From assembly GCF_000473165.1 (NCBI RefSeq), contig NZ_KI421506.1:61794-125793 (forward strand): a DNA stretch of 64,000 nt, written 5' to 3'. Every line of letters starts with the position of its first letter. Positions within the stretch are counted from its first letter, which is position 1. A program made the position numbers and the translations under genes. Source of the DNA: Leisingera aquimarina DSM 24565. GTDB taxonomy: Bacteria; Pseudomonadota; Alphaproteobacteria; Rhodobacterales; Rhodobacteraceae. This document shows, in pieces, positions 49,025-58,453 of the stretch. The notes below the pieces were generated by a model. That model ran no database searches, was not told the origin of the DNA, and saw only the letters and a program-made list of their open reading frames with translations.

Positions 49025-51316
49025 ATGAAACGTACAGGCATCCTTTTTCAGATCGTGTTGTCGCTGCTGCTGGCCGCTTCGGCGGTTGGCTTTGCAGTTG
49101 GCAATATGGCGCAGCGCCAGGAGGTGCAGCGGCTTGAAGAGCAGCTTGCTGGTCAGGCCGACCTGACGGTTTCCCTGCTGAGCGGGCTGATGCTGGAATC
49201 GATTATTGTAGAGGATGTTCCGGTCCTGGAGACCGGGCTGATTGAAGCCGTCACACGCAACCCGCAGATCGTGTCGATCCAGATCCGCAGCCCTGCAGGC
49301 AAGCTGCTGGCTGCGGCCAACGCGCCGGGTGCGCCGGGTGCGCCGCCGCCGGACGCGCATGTGATCTATGAGCGACCGATTGAGCTGGAAGGCGCCTCCT
49401 TCGGCACCATGGTGGTGGACTGGTCGACCCAGGACGGTAAAGCGCTGGTGGCGGCCAAAGTGCGCCAGATCATCATTTGGACAGTTGTGCCGGTGCTGGC
49501 GCTGTCGCTTCTGGTGTTGCTGCTGGTGCATATTCTGGCGCTGCGGCCATTGAATATGATCCATAACCGGATGTCTGACGCCATTGCGGGGCTGCGCAGC
49601 CCGCTGCGGCCGCTGCCCTGGTTTGCATCCCGGGAATTCCGGGCACTGGATTTTTCGGTCGGTGTGCTGGAAGATACGTTCGCCGAGCGCGACGAGCGGG
49701 AATTTGCAATGGAGCAGGCGCGTGAGGCCGCAGATATTGCAAACCGCGCCAAGTCGGAATTCCTTGCCAATATGAGTCATGAGATCCGCACGCCGATGAA
49801 CGGGGTGATCGGCATGGCAGAGCTGTTGCAGGACACCGCGCTGGACGAAGACCAGCGGATGTATGCAGAGACCATTGCCAAATCCGGCACCGCGCTGCTG
49901 ACGATTATCAACGACATCCTGAACTTCTCCAAGATTGAGGCCGGCAAGGTCGAACTTAACCTTGCTCCGTTCAACTTGCAGACGGCACTGGAGGATGTGG
50001 TCACCCTGCTGTCGCCCAAGGCGGCGGAAAAGGGGGTCGAGGTTACCATGCGGTACGATCCCGCGCTGCCGGAAATCTTTGAGGGGGATGCCGGGCGGAT
50101 CCGCCAGGTGATCACCAATATCGCCGGCAACGCGGTGAAGTTCACCCGCCAAGGCTATGTCTACATAGAGATAACCGGCCGCGAGCAGGGCGGCCGGCAT
50201 ATGCTGACGCTGCAGGTCACCGATACCGGCATAGGCATTGAGCCGGAGCGGACAGGACAGATTTTCCGCGCCTTTGAGCAGGCAGACAATGCCGCCACCC
50301 GCAATTTCGAGGGCACTGGCCTGGGGCTGGCAATCTCGGCACGGCTGCTGGAGCTGATGGGCGGTTCGGTGCAAGTGCAGTCGGAGCTGGGCAAAGGGTC
50401 CGTATTCACCATCGAGATGCCATTGCAGGCCGGCGGCCATGTCGCCTCGGCACGGGCGGGCAGCCCGCTCAGCTTTGCCGGGCTCAACGGCTTGCTGGTG
50501 GATGACTTGGAGCTGAACCGGGTGATCCTGTCTGAACGGCTGAGTTCTTGGGGGGTGACCTGCACGCTGGCAGCCTCGGCGCATGAGGGGCTGGAGATCC
50601 TGTCGGATGCGCAGCTGGACGGGCGCCAGTTTGATTTCATCATACTGGACTATCAGATGCCGGCGATGGACGGGCGGGAATTGGCGGCCCGGATCCGCGC
50701 CATGCCAGGTTTTGAAGCGGTGCCGCTGATTGTGCTGTCTTCGGTGGAACACGCGCTGAGCCGTTCGGACTGCGAGGCCATCGGGGTTTGCGAGTTTGCG
50801 CTGAAACCTGTGCGGGCAGTACAGCTGCGGCAGGTGATCACCCGGGTGCTGAGCGTTCAGGACCAAAAACCGGCGATTGCTGACAGCGGCGGCAGAGACG
50901 AAGCGCCGCAAGGCCGGCTGCTGAAAGTTCTGCTTGCCGAGGATAACCGAACCAACCAGCTGGTCGTCACCAAGATGCTGAAAGATGCGCCGCTGAAAAT
51001 CAGCGTTGCCAAAAACGGTGTGGAGGCTGTTGCGCAGTTCCAGGCAGAGCGGCCCGACCTTGTCCTGATGGATATGATGATGCCGGAGATGGACGGGATT
51101 GAAGCCACGACCGAGATGCGTCGGATCGAGGTGGAGACCGGCGGCCGAAAATGCCCGATCGTGGCGCTGACCGCCAATGCGCTTCAGAGCCACCGGGAAA
51201 AATGCCTGGAGGCGGGGATGGATGATTTCCTCAGCAAGCCGATTAACAAGAAGGCGCTCACCGAAGCGGTCAGCAAATGGACCTGCGGTGATGACCTGCA
51301 GCGCACTGGCAGCTGA
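49025..51316 (+). CDS. Hybrid sensor histidine kinase with two receiver domains
   Basis: The 763-residue inner-membrane kinase has helix one (about 5-28), a periplasmic sensor of about 125 residues and helix two (about 155-180). A linker leads to the HisKA domain with His252 in [11 protein letters not shown] HATPase domain follows with N-A-V-K-F-T and D-T-G-I-G-I. The first receiver domain has Asp542 (I-I-L-D-Y-Q-M-P) and the second has Asp683 ([10 protein letters not shown]). No Hpt domain or separate output regulator is nearby, so the relay must continue to a protein outside the window. It is paired with the upstream PhnD-like protein. Confidence 0.95.
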   Translation: MKRTGILFQIVLSLLLAASAVGFAVGNMAQRQEVQRLEEQLAGQADLTVSLLSGLMLESIIVEDVPVLETGLIEAVTRNPQIVSIQIRSPAGKLLAAANAPGAPGAPPPDAHVIYERPIELEGASFGTMVVDWSTQDGKALVAAKVRQIIIWTVVPVLALSLLVLLLVHILALRPLNMIHNRMSDAIAGLRSPLRPLPWFASREFRALDFSVGVLEDTFAERDEREFAMEQAREAADIANRAKSEFLANMSHEIRTPMNGVIGMAELLQDTALDEDQRMYAETIAKSGTALLTIINDILNFSKIEAGKVELNLAPFNLQTALEDVVTLLSPKAAEKGVEVTMRYDPALPEIFEGDAGRIRQVITNIAGNAVKFTRQGYVYIEITGREQGGRHMLTLQVTDTGIGIEPERTGQIFRAFEQADNAATRNFEGTGLGLAISARLLELMGGSVQVQSELGKGSVFTIEMPLQAGGHVASARAGSPLSFAGLNGLLVDDLELNRVILSERLSSWGVTCTLAASAHEGLEILSDAQLDGRQFDFIILDYQMPAMDGRELAARIRAMPGFEAVPLIVLSSVEHALSRSDCEAIGVCEFALKPVRAVQLRQVITRVLSVQDQKPAIADSGGRDEAPQGRLLKVLLAEDNRTNQLVVTKMLKDAPLKISVAKNGVEAVAQFQAERPDLVLMDMMMPEMDGIEATTEMRRIEVETGGRKCPIVALTANALQSHREKCLEAGMDDFLSKPINKKALTEAVSKWTCGDDLQRTGS

Positions 51317-51410
51317 GGCCACCAGCGCGGGCCGGCAAAGGGTGTTGCCGCAGGCAGGCCCGGCTATGGGCTATTCCCGGACTAGAGCTATTTGCTGTCA
51401 CTGGCGGCAG

Positions 51411-52217
51411 TCAGCCGCGATGCCGCTGCAGCACCAGGCCGGCAAGGCTGGACGCGGCAAAGAGAGCCGCCGCCAGGCAAACGATGCTGGGACCGGCGGG
51501 GGTGTCGAACACAAACGCCAGCTGCAGCCCGCCAGAGGCCGCCAGCATCCCCAGCAGCGCGGCAATCACCGCCATCCGCTCGGGTGTTGCGGCAAAGGGG
51601 CGGGCGGCCGCAGCCGGAATCAGCAGCATGGCGGCAATCAGCAAAACTCCGACCACCTTGATGGCAACTGCCACCACCAGGGCCAGGGCAAGTGTCAGCA
51701 CCATCTGTTCGCGCCGGGGATCAATGCCCGCTGCATGGGCCAGATCCGGGTTCAGCGTGGCGGTCAGCAGCGCGGACCAGCGCCACCAGAGCAGTGCCAG
51801 CACCAGGGCTGCGCCGCCCCAGATCACCGCCAGATCGCCGCGCCCCACTGCCAGGATATCGCCAAACAGATAGGCCATCAGATCGATCCGCACGCCCTGC
51901 AGGAAAGACACCGCGACCAGGCCAAAAGCCAGCGAGGAATGCGCCAGCACGCCCAAAAGCGTGTCCATCGCATAGCCGCGCCCGGCGAGGGCGGACACGG
52001 TGGTGGCCATGGCCAGCGCTGTGGCCAGCACGCCGGCAAAGACCGACACATCAAAGCTGAGCGCCAGCGCCACGCCCAGGATCGACGCGTGCGCAGTGGC
52101 GTCGCCGAAATAGGCCATCCGCCGCCAGACCACGAAACAGCCCAAAGGTGCCGCGGCCAGCGCCACGCCGATGCCGGCAAGGGCTGCGCGGATCAGGAAA
52201 TCGTCAAGCAGGGTCAT
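51411..52217 (-). CDS. znuB: Zinc ABC transporter permease ZnuB
   Basis: The 268-residue membrane protein has seven to nine hydrophobic helices and the ABC-3 family pattern: F-V-V-W-R-R-M-A-Y-F-G-D-A-T-A-H-A-S-I-L-G near the start, Y-L-F-G-D-I-L-A-V, and G-V-L-L-I-A-A-M-L-L-I-P-A-A-A-A. It overlaps znuC by 4 bp and is last in the zur-znuC-znuB unit. It forms the channel through which ZnuC powers zinc uptake. Confidence 0.95.
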   Translation of the reverse strand: MTLLDDFLIRAALAGIGVALAAAPLGCFVVWRRMAYFGDATAHASILGVALALSFDVSVFAGVLATALAMATTVSALAGRGYAMDTLLGVLAHSSLAFGLVAVSFLQGVRIDLMAYLFGDILAVGRGDLAVIWGGAALVLALLWWRWSALLTATLNPDLAHAAGIDPRREQMVLTLALALVVAVAIKVVGVLLIAAMLLIPAAAARPFAATPERMAVIAALLGMLAASGGLQLAFVFDTPAGPSIVCLAAALFAASSLAGLVLQRHRG

Positions 52218-52966
52218 TCCGCGGCCTCGTGATGATGGTGGCCATGGTTGCAATCTTGATCATGGCTGTGATTGTGCTCGTGCCGGTAGAGCGCCAGCGC
52301 ACCTTGGGTTCCGGTGCCGAACAGGGCGCGGTATTCCGGTGCCGAGGCGACATGTTCCGGCGCGCCCTCGCAACAGACATGGCCGTTGAGGCAGACCACC
52401 CGGTCCGAGGCCGCCATGACTACATGCAGTTCGTGGCTGACCATCAGCACCGCACAGCCGACCTCCTGCCGGACCTTCTCGATGCGCTGATAAAATGCAG
52501 CGGAGCCGGGCTGGTCCAGGCCTTGGGTGGCTTCATCGAGGATCAGCAGCTGCGGATCGGTCAGCAGGGCACGCGCCAGCAGAACCCGTTGGAACTGACC
52601 GCCCGATAGGGCGGACATCTGCCGGGCCGCAAGATCGCCGGCGCCGGCTTGCTCCAGCGCCTCGGACGCGCGGGCGTCAGATACCCGCGCGGGCAGGCTG
52701 AGGAACCGGCGCACGGTCAGGGGCAGGGTCGGGTCGATGTGCAGTTTCTGCGGCACATAGCCGACGCGCAGGCCAGGCGCGCGTTTGACCGCACCGCGTG
52801 ACGGTTTCAGCGCGCCGATCACGCTGCGCAGCAGGGTAGATTTACCGGACCCGTTGGGGCCAACCACGGTGACGATCTCACCGGACTCAATAGCCAGGTT
52901 TACATCGGACAGCACTGTCTTGCCCCCATAGGCAACGGTCAGGTGTTCGAGGGAAATCAGGCTCAT
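52214..52966 (-). CDS. znuC: Zinc ABC transporter ATPase ZnuC
   Basis: The 250-residue ABC ATPase has Walker A G-P-N-G-S-G-K-S-T, signature A-L-S-G-G-Q-F-Q-R-V, Walker B L-L-I-L-D-E-A-T and the switch His in V-S-H-E-L. The C-terminus ends in a His-rich tail (H-E-H-N-H-S-H-D and H-G-H-H-H-H) that may bind zinc. It overlaps zur (4 bp) and znuB (4 bp), so all three are translated together. Confidence 0.96.
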   Translation of the reverse strand: MSLISLEHLTVAYGGKTVLSDVNLAIESGEIVTVVGPNGSGKSTLLRSVIGALKPSRGAVKRAPGLRVGYVPQKLHIDPTLPLTVRRFLSLPARVSDARASEALEQAGAGDLAARQMSALSGGQFQRVLLARALLTDPQLLILDEATQGLDQPGSAAFYQRIEKVRQEVGCAVLMVSHELHVVMAASDRVVCLNGHVCCEGAPEHVASAPEYRALFGTGTQGALALYRHEHNHSHDQDCNHGHHHHEAAE

Positions 52967-53445
52967 GCGGCGCCCACGTGCTGGCATTTGGGGCACAGGC
53001 CCTCGGCCTCAATCACCGCGCGTTCAATGACAAATCCCGCCTCGCGGGCGGCTTGGCCGAGCTGGCCCTGGGTCGGCTCCCGCTGCGATTCAGCCACCGC
53101 ATCGCAGGCGCGGCAGATCAGGAAGACCGGCGCGTGATGCTCGCCCGGATGGGTGCAGGCGATGAAGGCGTTCAGGCGTTCGATCTTATGGGCAAAGCCG
53201 TTTTTCACCAGGAAATCCAAAGCCCTGTAGGCGACCGGCGGCTGCGAGCCAAGGCCCTCTTCGCGCAGCCGGTCAAGGATTTCATATGCCCCGAGCGCGC
53301 GGTGTTCCTGCAGCAGGATCTCCAGCACCCGGCGGCGCACCGGGGTGAATTGCAGCCCAGCCGTCCGGCACTGGGCGTCCACCGCCGCGATGCAATCGTG
53401 AATGCAGCTGCTGTGGTCATGCGGTTCGAAACCGATGGAGTCCAT
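52963..53445 (-). CDS. zur: Zinc uptake regulator Zur (Fur family)
   Basis: The 160-residue Fur-type regulator has the HTH (F-T-P-V-R-R-R-V-L-E-I-L-L-Q-E-H-R-A-L-G-A-Y-E-I-L) and C-x-x-C pairs (I-C-R-A-C and L-C-P-K-C) that bind the structural zinc. A regulatory zinc site is likely in C-T-H-P-G-E-H-H. Its genetic linkage to znuC/znuB and divergence from znuA identify it as Zur. With zinc bound it would shut off both transcripts from the shared region. Confidence 0.94.
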   Translation of the reverse strand: MDSIGFEPHDHSSCIHDCIAAVDAQCRTAGLQFTPVRRRVLEILLQEHRALGAYEILDRLREEGLGSQPPVAYRALDFLVKNGFAHKIERLNAFIACTHPGEHHAPVFLICRACDAVAESQREPTQGQLGQAAREAGFVIERAVIEAEGLCPKCQHVGAA

Positions 53446-53487
53446 TGCGGTGTCCTTTTGGGTCGAGGCTGATTTGCCTCTTGATAT

Positions 53488-53533
53488 GTTATGTTATGAC
53501 GTTTATCAACTGCGTGATGTTATAAGATTACAT
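53488..53533. promoter_or_regulatory. Two putative Zur boxes between zur and znuA
   Basis: Two imperfect AT-rich dyads lie in the divergent gap: GTTATGTTATGAC at 53488-53500 (8 of 13 positions symmetric) and ATGTTATAAGATTACAT at 53517-53533 (6 of 8 pairs). Both resemble the G-T-T-A-T-A-x-x-A-T-A-A-C type of Zur operator in alphaproteobacteria. The second covers the first in-frame ATG of znuA, which argues for the later start at 53544. Confidence 0.65.
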
Positions 53534-53543
53534 GGGGCGTGAT

Positions 53544-54614
53544 ATGCGGAACTCCGGCATGTGGAGAAGTGGATCGGCGGTACTGGCTTTGCTGGCGGGA
53601 ACCGGGGCGGCTTGGGCGGAGGTGCCGCGTGTGGCGGCGGATATCACGCCGGTGCACGGGTTGGTGGCGCGGGTGATGCAGGACCTGGGCGAACCGGCCC
53701 TTGTGGTGCCAACCGGTGCTTCGCCGCATGGCTATTCGATGCGCCCCTCGGAGGCGCGGGCGCTGGACCAGGCGGATGTGGTGTTCTGGCTGGGCGAGCC
53801 GCTGACCCCTTGGCTGCAGGGCCCGCTGGAGGAACTGGCCGGCGACGCGCACCGAGTAGAGCTGCTGGAGGCTGAAGGCACGGTGGTGCTGCCTTTCCGG
53901 GAAGGCGCCCGGTTTGAGGCGCATGCGCATGATGGCGATGAAGAGGACCACGCGGATCATGACGGTCACGATGCGCATGAAGATCATGATGATCACGGTC
54001 ATGAAGAGCATGCTGAGGGCCCTGACGATCACGATGATCATGAGGCCCATGAAGACGATGCGGAAGAGGATGACCACAGCGGCGATCACGGTGATCACAA
54101 TGACGGTGCCGACCCGCATGCTTGGCTGCTGCCGGCCAATGCCCAGGCCTGGCTTGATGTGATCGCGGAGGAACTGGCAGAGCATGACCCCGGCAACGCG
54201 GCCGTGTACATGGCCAATGCCGAAGCCGGCAAGAAGGAGATTGCGGACACTGTCGCCAGCGTCTCGGCTGCGCTGGAGCCGTTCCGCGCCAAACAATTCA
54301 TCGTGTTCCACGATGCCTATCAGTATTTCGAACGCGGGTTTGGATTGAATGCCGCCGGGGCAATCTCGATCAGCGATGCCTCCAAGCCGGGCCCGGCGCG
54401 GATTGCCGAGGTGCGCGGCGTGGTGGCGGATCTGAAGGTGGCCTGCGTCTTCTCGGAGCCGCAGTTCAACCCGGGCATGGTCGCCACGGTGCTGGATGGC
54501 ACCGGAGCGGGCACCGCGGTGCTGGATCCGCTGGGCGCCAAGCTGGAGGCAGGGCCGCGGTTTTACCCGGCGCTGCTGCAGGATATCGGCGCGGCGATTG
54601 CCGGTTGCGAATGA
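53544..54614 (+). CDS. znuA: Zinc-binding periplasmic protein ZnuA
   Basis: The 356-residue exported protein has a signal peptide, then V-A-A-D-I-T-P-V-H-G-L-V-A-R-V-M. The zinc-ligand His is in G-A-S-P-H-G-Y-S. A long His/Asp/Glu-rich loop (about residues 125-195) resembles the histidine loop of ZnuA. D-P-H-A-W and F-H-D-A-Y provide the remaining ligands. It collects zinc for ZnuBC. The unusually long charged loop probably buffers zinc. The start is chosen after the Zur box. Confidence 0.95.
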   Translation: MRNSGMWRSGSAVLALLAGTGAAWAEVPRVAADITPVHGLVARVMQDLGEPALVVPTGASPHGYSMRPSEARALDQADVVFWLGEPLTPWLQGPLEELAGDAHRVELLEAEGTVVLPFREGARFEAHAHDGDEEDHADHDGHDAHEDHDDHGHEEHAEGPDDHDDHEAHEDDAEEDDHSGDHGDHNDGADPHAWLLPANAQAWLDVIAEELAEHDPGNAAVYMANAEAGKKEIADTVASVSAALEPFRAKQFIVFHDAYQYFERGFGLNAAGAISISDASKPGPARIAEVRGVVADLKVACVFSEPQFNPGMVATVLDGTGAGTAVLDPLGAKLEAGPRFYPALLQDIGAAIAGCE

Positions 54615-54620
54615 TGGACG

Positions 54621-54645
54621 GGCGGGCCGGTGCGGCCCGCCTTTT
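54621..54645 (+). terminator. Rho-independent terminator after znuA
   Basis: An 8-bp perfect stem (GGCGGGCC / GGCCCGCC, loop GGTGC) at 54621-54641 is followed by TTTT. It begins 6 bp past the znuA stop and reaches the stop codon of the convergent oxidase gene, so it may serve both. Confidence 0.8.
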
Positions 54646-55916
54646 CACCTGTCGCTGATCAGATGGGTGAGAGTGGCGCCGGTCTCGTAATAGGCGCTGC
54701 GCAGGCCTGACAGGGGGATTGCGTGGCTTTTCGCGGGCGGGACCGGCAGGCACGCGCTGTCACCGGTCAGCAGGGCTTCGGCGAGGCGCGTGCCGAACAG
54801 GGTGCCGGGGCCGATCCCGCGGCCGGAGTAGCCGAAACAGGCAAAACCGCCGTTCATGTCAATGATCTTGGGCAGGTGTTCGGTGGTCATGGCGATGCGG
54901 CCGTGCCAATGGCTGCGCAACTTGGCGTTCCTCAACTCCGGATAAAGCGCTGCCAGTTTACGGGGCAGCCAGCTGCGGTGCAGGGCGCTGCCGAAATGGT
55001 TGAGCGCGCCCATGCCGCCGATCACCAGCCGCCCGGCCTGATCCAGCCGCCAAGACGACATCACCAGCGCGGTATCCCAGCAGCCTTCTTTCTTTGGCAG
55101 AAGGTTTTCGAGCAGGGCGGGAGGCAGCGGATCGGTGGCGGCCTGGAAGTAATGCACCGGGATCACTTGCGGCGCGTCATAGCCGGAGATGTCGCGGGCA
55201 TAGGCATTGGTGGCCATGATCAAGTGTTTGGCGCGGATGCTGCCCTTGGGGGTTGCCACGTGCCAGCTGCTGCCCTCGCGGCTGATGGCGCTGGCCGGGG
55301 AATGGCTGTGCAGCTGCGCGCCTGCAGCGGCGGCGGCGCGGGCGAGGCCGCGCGCATAGGCCAGTGGCTGGATGGTGCCGGCGCGCGGATCGAACAGGGC
55401 ACCATGCACGGCATCCGAGCCGGTGCGCGTGACGGCTTCCTCGCGCGACAGCAGCGCGACCGGGGCGCCGATGGCGGTCAGCTGGGCATGGCGGCGCTGC
55501 AGGTCTTTCAAGCCGGAAGGGGCATGGGCGCAGTGCAGGGTGCCGTTGCGTTCGGGTTCGCACTGGATGGCGTGTTTTTCGATCAGCGAAAACACCATCT
55601 GCGGTGCGCAGCCCAGAAGCTGGGAGAGGCGGCTGCCGGTTTCCATGCCCAGTTCGGCATTGATGTCCTCGGGCGGCAGCCAGAGGCCGGCATTCGCCAG
55701 CCCCACGTTGCGGCCCGAACCGCCGCTGCCGATTGTGTCTGCCTCGATCAGGCGGACCGAGGTGCCCAGTTCCGCGGCCTTCAATGTGGCGGAGCAGCCG
55801 GTGTAGCCGCCGCCGATTACTACGAGCTCGGCCTCTGCCTCCCCGGTGAGTTCCGGGAAGGTTGGATTTTCCTGGCAGGTTTGGTGCCAGAGGCAGGACG
55901 CCAGCTCAGATGTCAA
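54645..55916 (-). CDS. FAD-dependent oxidase, probable L-pipecolate oxidase (AmaA-like)
   Basis: The 423-residue DAO-family protein has the dinucleotide motif V-V-I-G-G-G-Y-T-G-C near residue 32 and C-terminal G-Y-S-G-R-G-I-G-P-G-T. It oxidises a secondary amine or D-amino acid. The downstream-overlapping order with an ALDH7 gene matches amaB-amaA of lysine/pipecolate degradation (pipecolate to piperideine-6-carboxylate, then to aminoadipate). The start is a TTG at 55916 behind AGGGGA, inside the end of the ALDH gene. Substrate assignment is by context; gamma-glutamylputrescine or sarcosine oxidase are alternatives. Confidence 0.8.
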   Translation of the reverse strand: MTSELASCLWHQTCQENPTFPELTGEAEAELVVIGGGYTGCSATLKAAELGTSVRLIEADTIGSGGSGRNVGLANAGLWLPPEDINAELGMETGSRLSQLLGCAPQMVFSLIEKHAIQCEPERNGTLHCAHAPSGLKDLQRRHAQLTAIGAPVALLSREEAVTRTGSDAVHGALFDPRAGTIQPLAYARGLARAAAAAGAQLHSHSPASAISREGSSWHVATPKGSIRAKHLIMATNAYARDISGYDAPQVIPVHYFQAATDPLPPALLENLLPKKEGCWDTALVMSSWRLDQAGRLVIGGMGALNHFGSALHRSWLPRKLAALYPELRNAKLRSHWHGRIAMTTEHLPKIIDMNGGFACFGYSGRGIGPGTLFGTRLAEALLTGDSACLPVPPAKSHAIPLSGLRSAYYETGATLTHLISDR

Positions 55917-57408
55917 ATTTGATCCCCTGAGCAAGCGGCAGCTCGCGTGAATAATTCACCGTGTTGGTCTGCCGGCGCATATACCCTTTCCAGGCGTCGG
56001 AGCCGCTCTCGCGGCCGCCGCCCGTCTCCTTTTCGCCCCCGAAGGCGCCGCCGATTTCAGCGCCGGAGGGACCGATGTTCACATTGGTAATACCGCAGTC
56101 CGAGCCCGCTGCCGAGAGGAAATATTCGCATTCACGCACGTCCGTAGAGAAGATGCAGGATGACAGGCCCTGCGGCACTTCGTTCTGCATTTCAATGGCT
56201 TGGTCCAGATCGCTGTATTTCACCGCATAGAGGATCGGGGCAAAGGTTTCGGTGTGCATGATCGTGGTCTGGGCGGGCATCTCGACGATGGCCGGATGCA
56301 CATAGGCGGCATCCCCGTAGGTGTCCGTCAAGGTTTGGCTGCCGCCATGCACGGTGCCGCCTTCGCTTTGCGCACGCTGCAGCGCGCTGGTCATGGCGTC
56401 CAGTGCGTTGCGGTCGATCAGCGGGCCGACCAGGGTGCTGTCCGCCAGCGGATCGCCGATGGGCAGGCCCGCGTAAGCCTTGATCAGGCGCGGGATCAGT
56501 GCGTCATAGATGTCTTCATGCACGATCAGGCGGCGCAGGCTGGTGCAGCGCTGACCGGCGGTGCCGACGGCAGAGAACACAATGGCGCGCAGGGCCATTT
56601 CCAGATCGGCGGAGGGGGCCACGATCATCGCGTTGTTGCCGCCAAGCTCCAGAATAGTGCGGCCCAGGCGTTTCGACATATCCGCCGCTACCGCCTTGCC
56701 CATTGGCACCGAGCCGGTGGCGGAGATGATGGCGACATCCTTGGAGGCGGTCAGCGCCTCGCCCAGATCGCGTTCGCCGATCAGCACTTGAATCAGGCCT
56801 TCAGGGGCATCCGCGCCAAAGGCCGCCATGGCGCGCTCGCAGATTTTTTGCACGGCGAGGGCGGTGAGCGGGGTTTTCTCGGACGGTTTCCAGATCACCG
56901 GATCGCCGCAGACCAGCGCAAGTGCTGCATTCCAGCACCAGGGGGCGACGGGGAAGTTGAAAGCAGTGATGATGCCGCAAGTGCCCATCGGGTGCCAACT
57001 CTCGCGCATGGCGTGGCCAGGGCGCTCAGACGCTATGGTGAGGCCGTAGAGCTGGCGCGAAAGACCCATTGCAAAGTCGCAGATGTCGATCATCTCCTGC
57101 ACTTCGCCCAGCCCCTCCTGGTAGATCTTGCCGCATTCCAGGGTGACGAGGCGGCCTAGGTTTTCTTTCTCGCGGCGCAGTTCCTGGCCCAAGAGCCGCA
57201 CCAGCTCGCCGCGGCGCGGGGCGGGCACCAGGCGCCAGGATTTGAAGGCGGATTTGGCCGCGGCGATCTGGGCTTCGGCCTCGGCTGGGGTGTGGGTCTT
57301 CAACAGGGCGATTTCGCTGCCGTCCACCGGTGTGGAGACGGCGAGTGTGCCGCCTGTTACTTCGGATTCGGTCAGGCCAGCTGCGGCGAGAATGTCGGAA
57401 TGAGGCAT
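55906..57408 (-). CDS. ALDH7-family aldehyde dehydrogenase, probable aminoadipate-semialdehyde dehydrogenase
   Basis: The 500-residue enzyme has catalytic Cys in T-A-G-Q-R-C-T-S-L-R-R and the Glu in L-E-L-G-G-N-N-A. The ALDH7 (antiquitin) feature E-S-W-H-P-M-G-T-C-G-I-I-T-A-F-N-F-P-V-A is present, as is I-G-G-A-F-G-G-E-K-E-T-G-G-G-R-E-S-G-S. It oxidises alpha-aminoadipate semialdehyde (in equilibrium with piperideine-6-carboxylate) with NAD(P)+. It is the first gene of a two-gene unit with the FAD oxidase. The divergent LysR genes are likely regulators. Confidence 0.9.
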   Translation of the reverse strand: MPHSDILAAAGLTESEVTGGTLAVSTPVDGSEIALLKTHTPAEAEAQIAAAKSAFKSWRLVPAPRRGELVRLLGQELRREKENLGRLVTLECGKIYQEGLGEVQEMIDICDFAMGLSRQLYGLTIASERPGHAMRESWHPMGTCGIITAFNFPVAPWCWNAALALVCGDPVIWKPSEKTPLTALAVQKICERAMAAFGADAPEGLIQVLIGERDLGEALTASKDVAIISATGSVPMGKAVAADMSKRLGRTILELGGNNAMIVAPSADLEMALRAIVFSAVGTAGQRCTSLRRLIVHEDIYDALIPRLIKAYAGLPIGDPLADSTLVGPLIDRNALDAMTSALQRAQSEGGTVHGGSQTLTDTYGDAAYVHPAIVEMPAQTTIMHTETFAPILYAVKYSDLDQAIEMQNEVPQGLSSCIFSTDVRECEYFLSAAGSDCGITNVNIGPSGAEIGGAFGGEKETGGGRESGSDAWKGYMRRQTNTVNYSRELPLAQGIKFDI

Positions 57409-57561
57409 ATCTGCGTCCTTTCGGTGCGAGGGCGGGGCATGAGGAAAACTTTAGGGTGGATTCCGTCAATGTCCTGCCGAGCGTGGGTCTGATATAGAAA
57501 TTGCACTGTCTGCTCTGGATTGCTAATGAAACTAAATCCATCCCTCATGAGTTCAGATCAT

Positions 57562-58452
57562 ATGATTGCCCCGCGCCGCTTCCTGCCCTCGATCCCCTCG
57601 CTGCTGGCCTTGGAGGCGGTAGACCGGTTAGGCAGTGCCTCGGCTGCGGCGGCGGACCTGTCGCTGACGCAAAGCGCCATCAGCCGCCAGCTGAAGCAGC
57701 TGGAAGAGCAGATGGAGGTGGATCTGATCGCCCGTGACCAGATGCGGATGCAGCTGACGCCGGCCGGGACCGGCTTTGCCAAGGAGGCGCGCGCGATCCT
57801 GACCCGGCTGGCGCAGGCCTCGGTCAAGCTGCGGGCCAATCCGGACGGGGGCAGCTTCACCCTGTCGATCCTGCCGTCCTTCGGCCTGCACTGGCTGGCG
57901 CCGCGGCTGAAGGAGTTTGCCGCCTCGCATCCTGGGATCACGGTGAACCTGCATACGCATAACTTGCCCTTCAGCTTTGACGCGGGCACCGCGCAGGCGG
58001 CAATCCATTACGGCACACGGGACTGGCCGGGGGTGGCGTATCTGCCCTTGATGCCGAAACATGTGCTGCCGGTCTGCGCGCCGGGGCTGATGGCGGGGCC
58101 GGTGGCCAGCCCGGCGGAGCTGCTGAACTATCCGCTCTTGCATCTGGAGACCCATCCCGATTGCTGGGAGCAGTGGTTTCACCTGCACGGCGTGCCGGCC
58201 GCCAAGCTGCGGGGGATGCTGTTTGACCAGTCCTCGGCGATGACGCAGGGGGCGGTGCATGGGCTGGGAGTGGCCTTGCTGCCGGATTTCCTGGGGGAGA
58301 ATGAAATTTCACAAGGCCGTTTGGCGCTGGCGATGGAGGGGGCGGCGGTGAGTCTGGGTGAGTATTTTCTGGTCTGGCCTGCGGATCAGGCGGAGGAATA
58401 TCCGCTGATCAAGTTCCGCGAGTGGCTGATCTCGCAACTGGGGGAGGTGTGA
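57562..58452 (+). CDS. LysR-family regulator 1 (divergent from ALDH7)
   Basis: A roughly 296-residue LysR protein with the HTH A-S-A-A-A-A-D-L-S-L-T-Q-S-A-I-S-R-Q-L-K-Q-L-E at its start and a periplasmic-binding-like effector domain of the GcvA/ChoO type. The ATG at 57562 gives the usual short N-terminus before the HTH; ATGs at 57526 and 57547 are also in frame. It stands 153 bp from the divergent ALDH7 gene, the classical LysR arrangement, so it probably controls the lysine/pipecolate genes. Confidence 0.9.
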   Translation: MIAPRRFLPSIPSLLALEAVDRLGSASAAAADLSLTQSAISRQLKQLEEQMEVDLIARDQMRMQLTPAGTGFAKEARAILTRLAQASVKLRANPDGGSFTLSILPSFGLHWLAPRLKEFAASHPGITVNLHTHNLPFSFDAGTAQAAIHYGTRDWPGVAYLPLMPKHVLPVCAPGLMAGPVASPAELLNYPLLHLETHPDCWEQWFHLHGVPAAKLRGMLFDQSSAMTQGAVHGLGVALLPDFLGENEISQGRLALAMEGAAVSLGEYFLVWPADQAEEYPLIKFREWLISQLGEV

Positions 58453-58453
58453 G

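Noticed and set aside
48962..51322. 786-residue open frame antisense to the hybrid kinase
   Set aside because: Pure shadow of a GC-rich gene: composition dominated by Arg, His, Gln and Pro, no domain, and the opposite strand encodes a full kinase.
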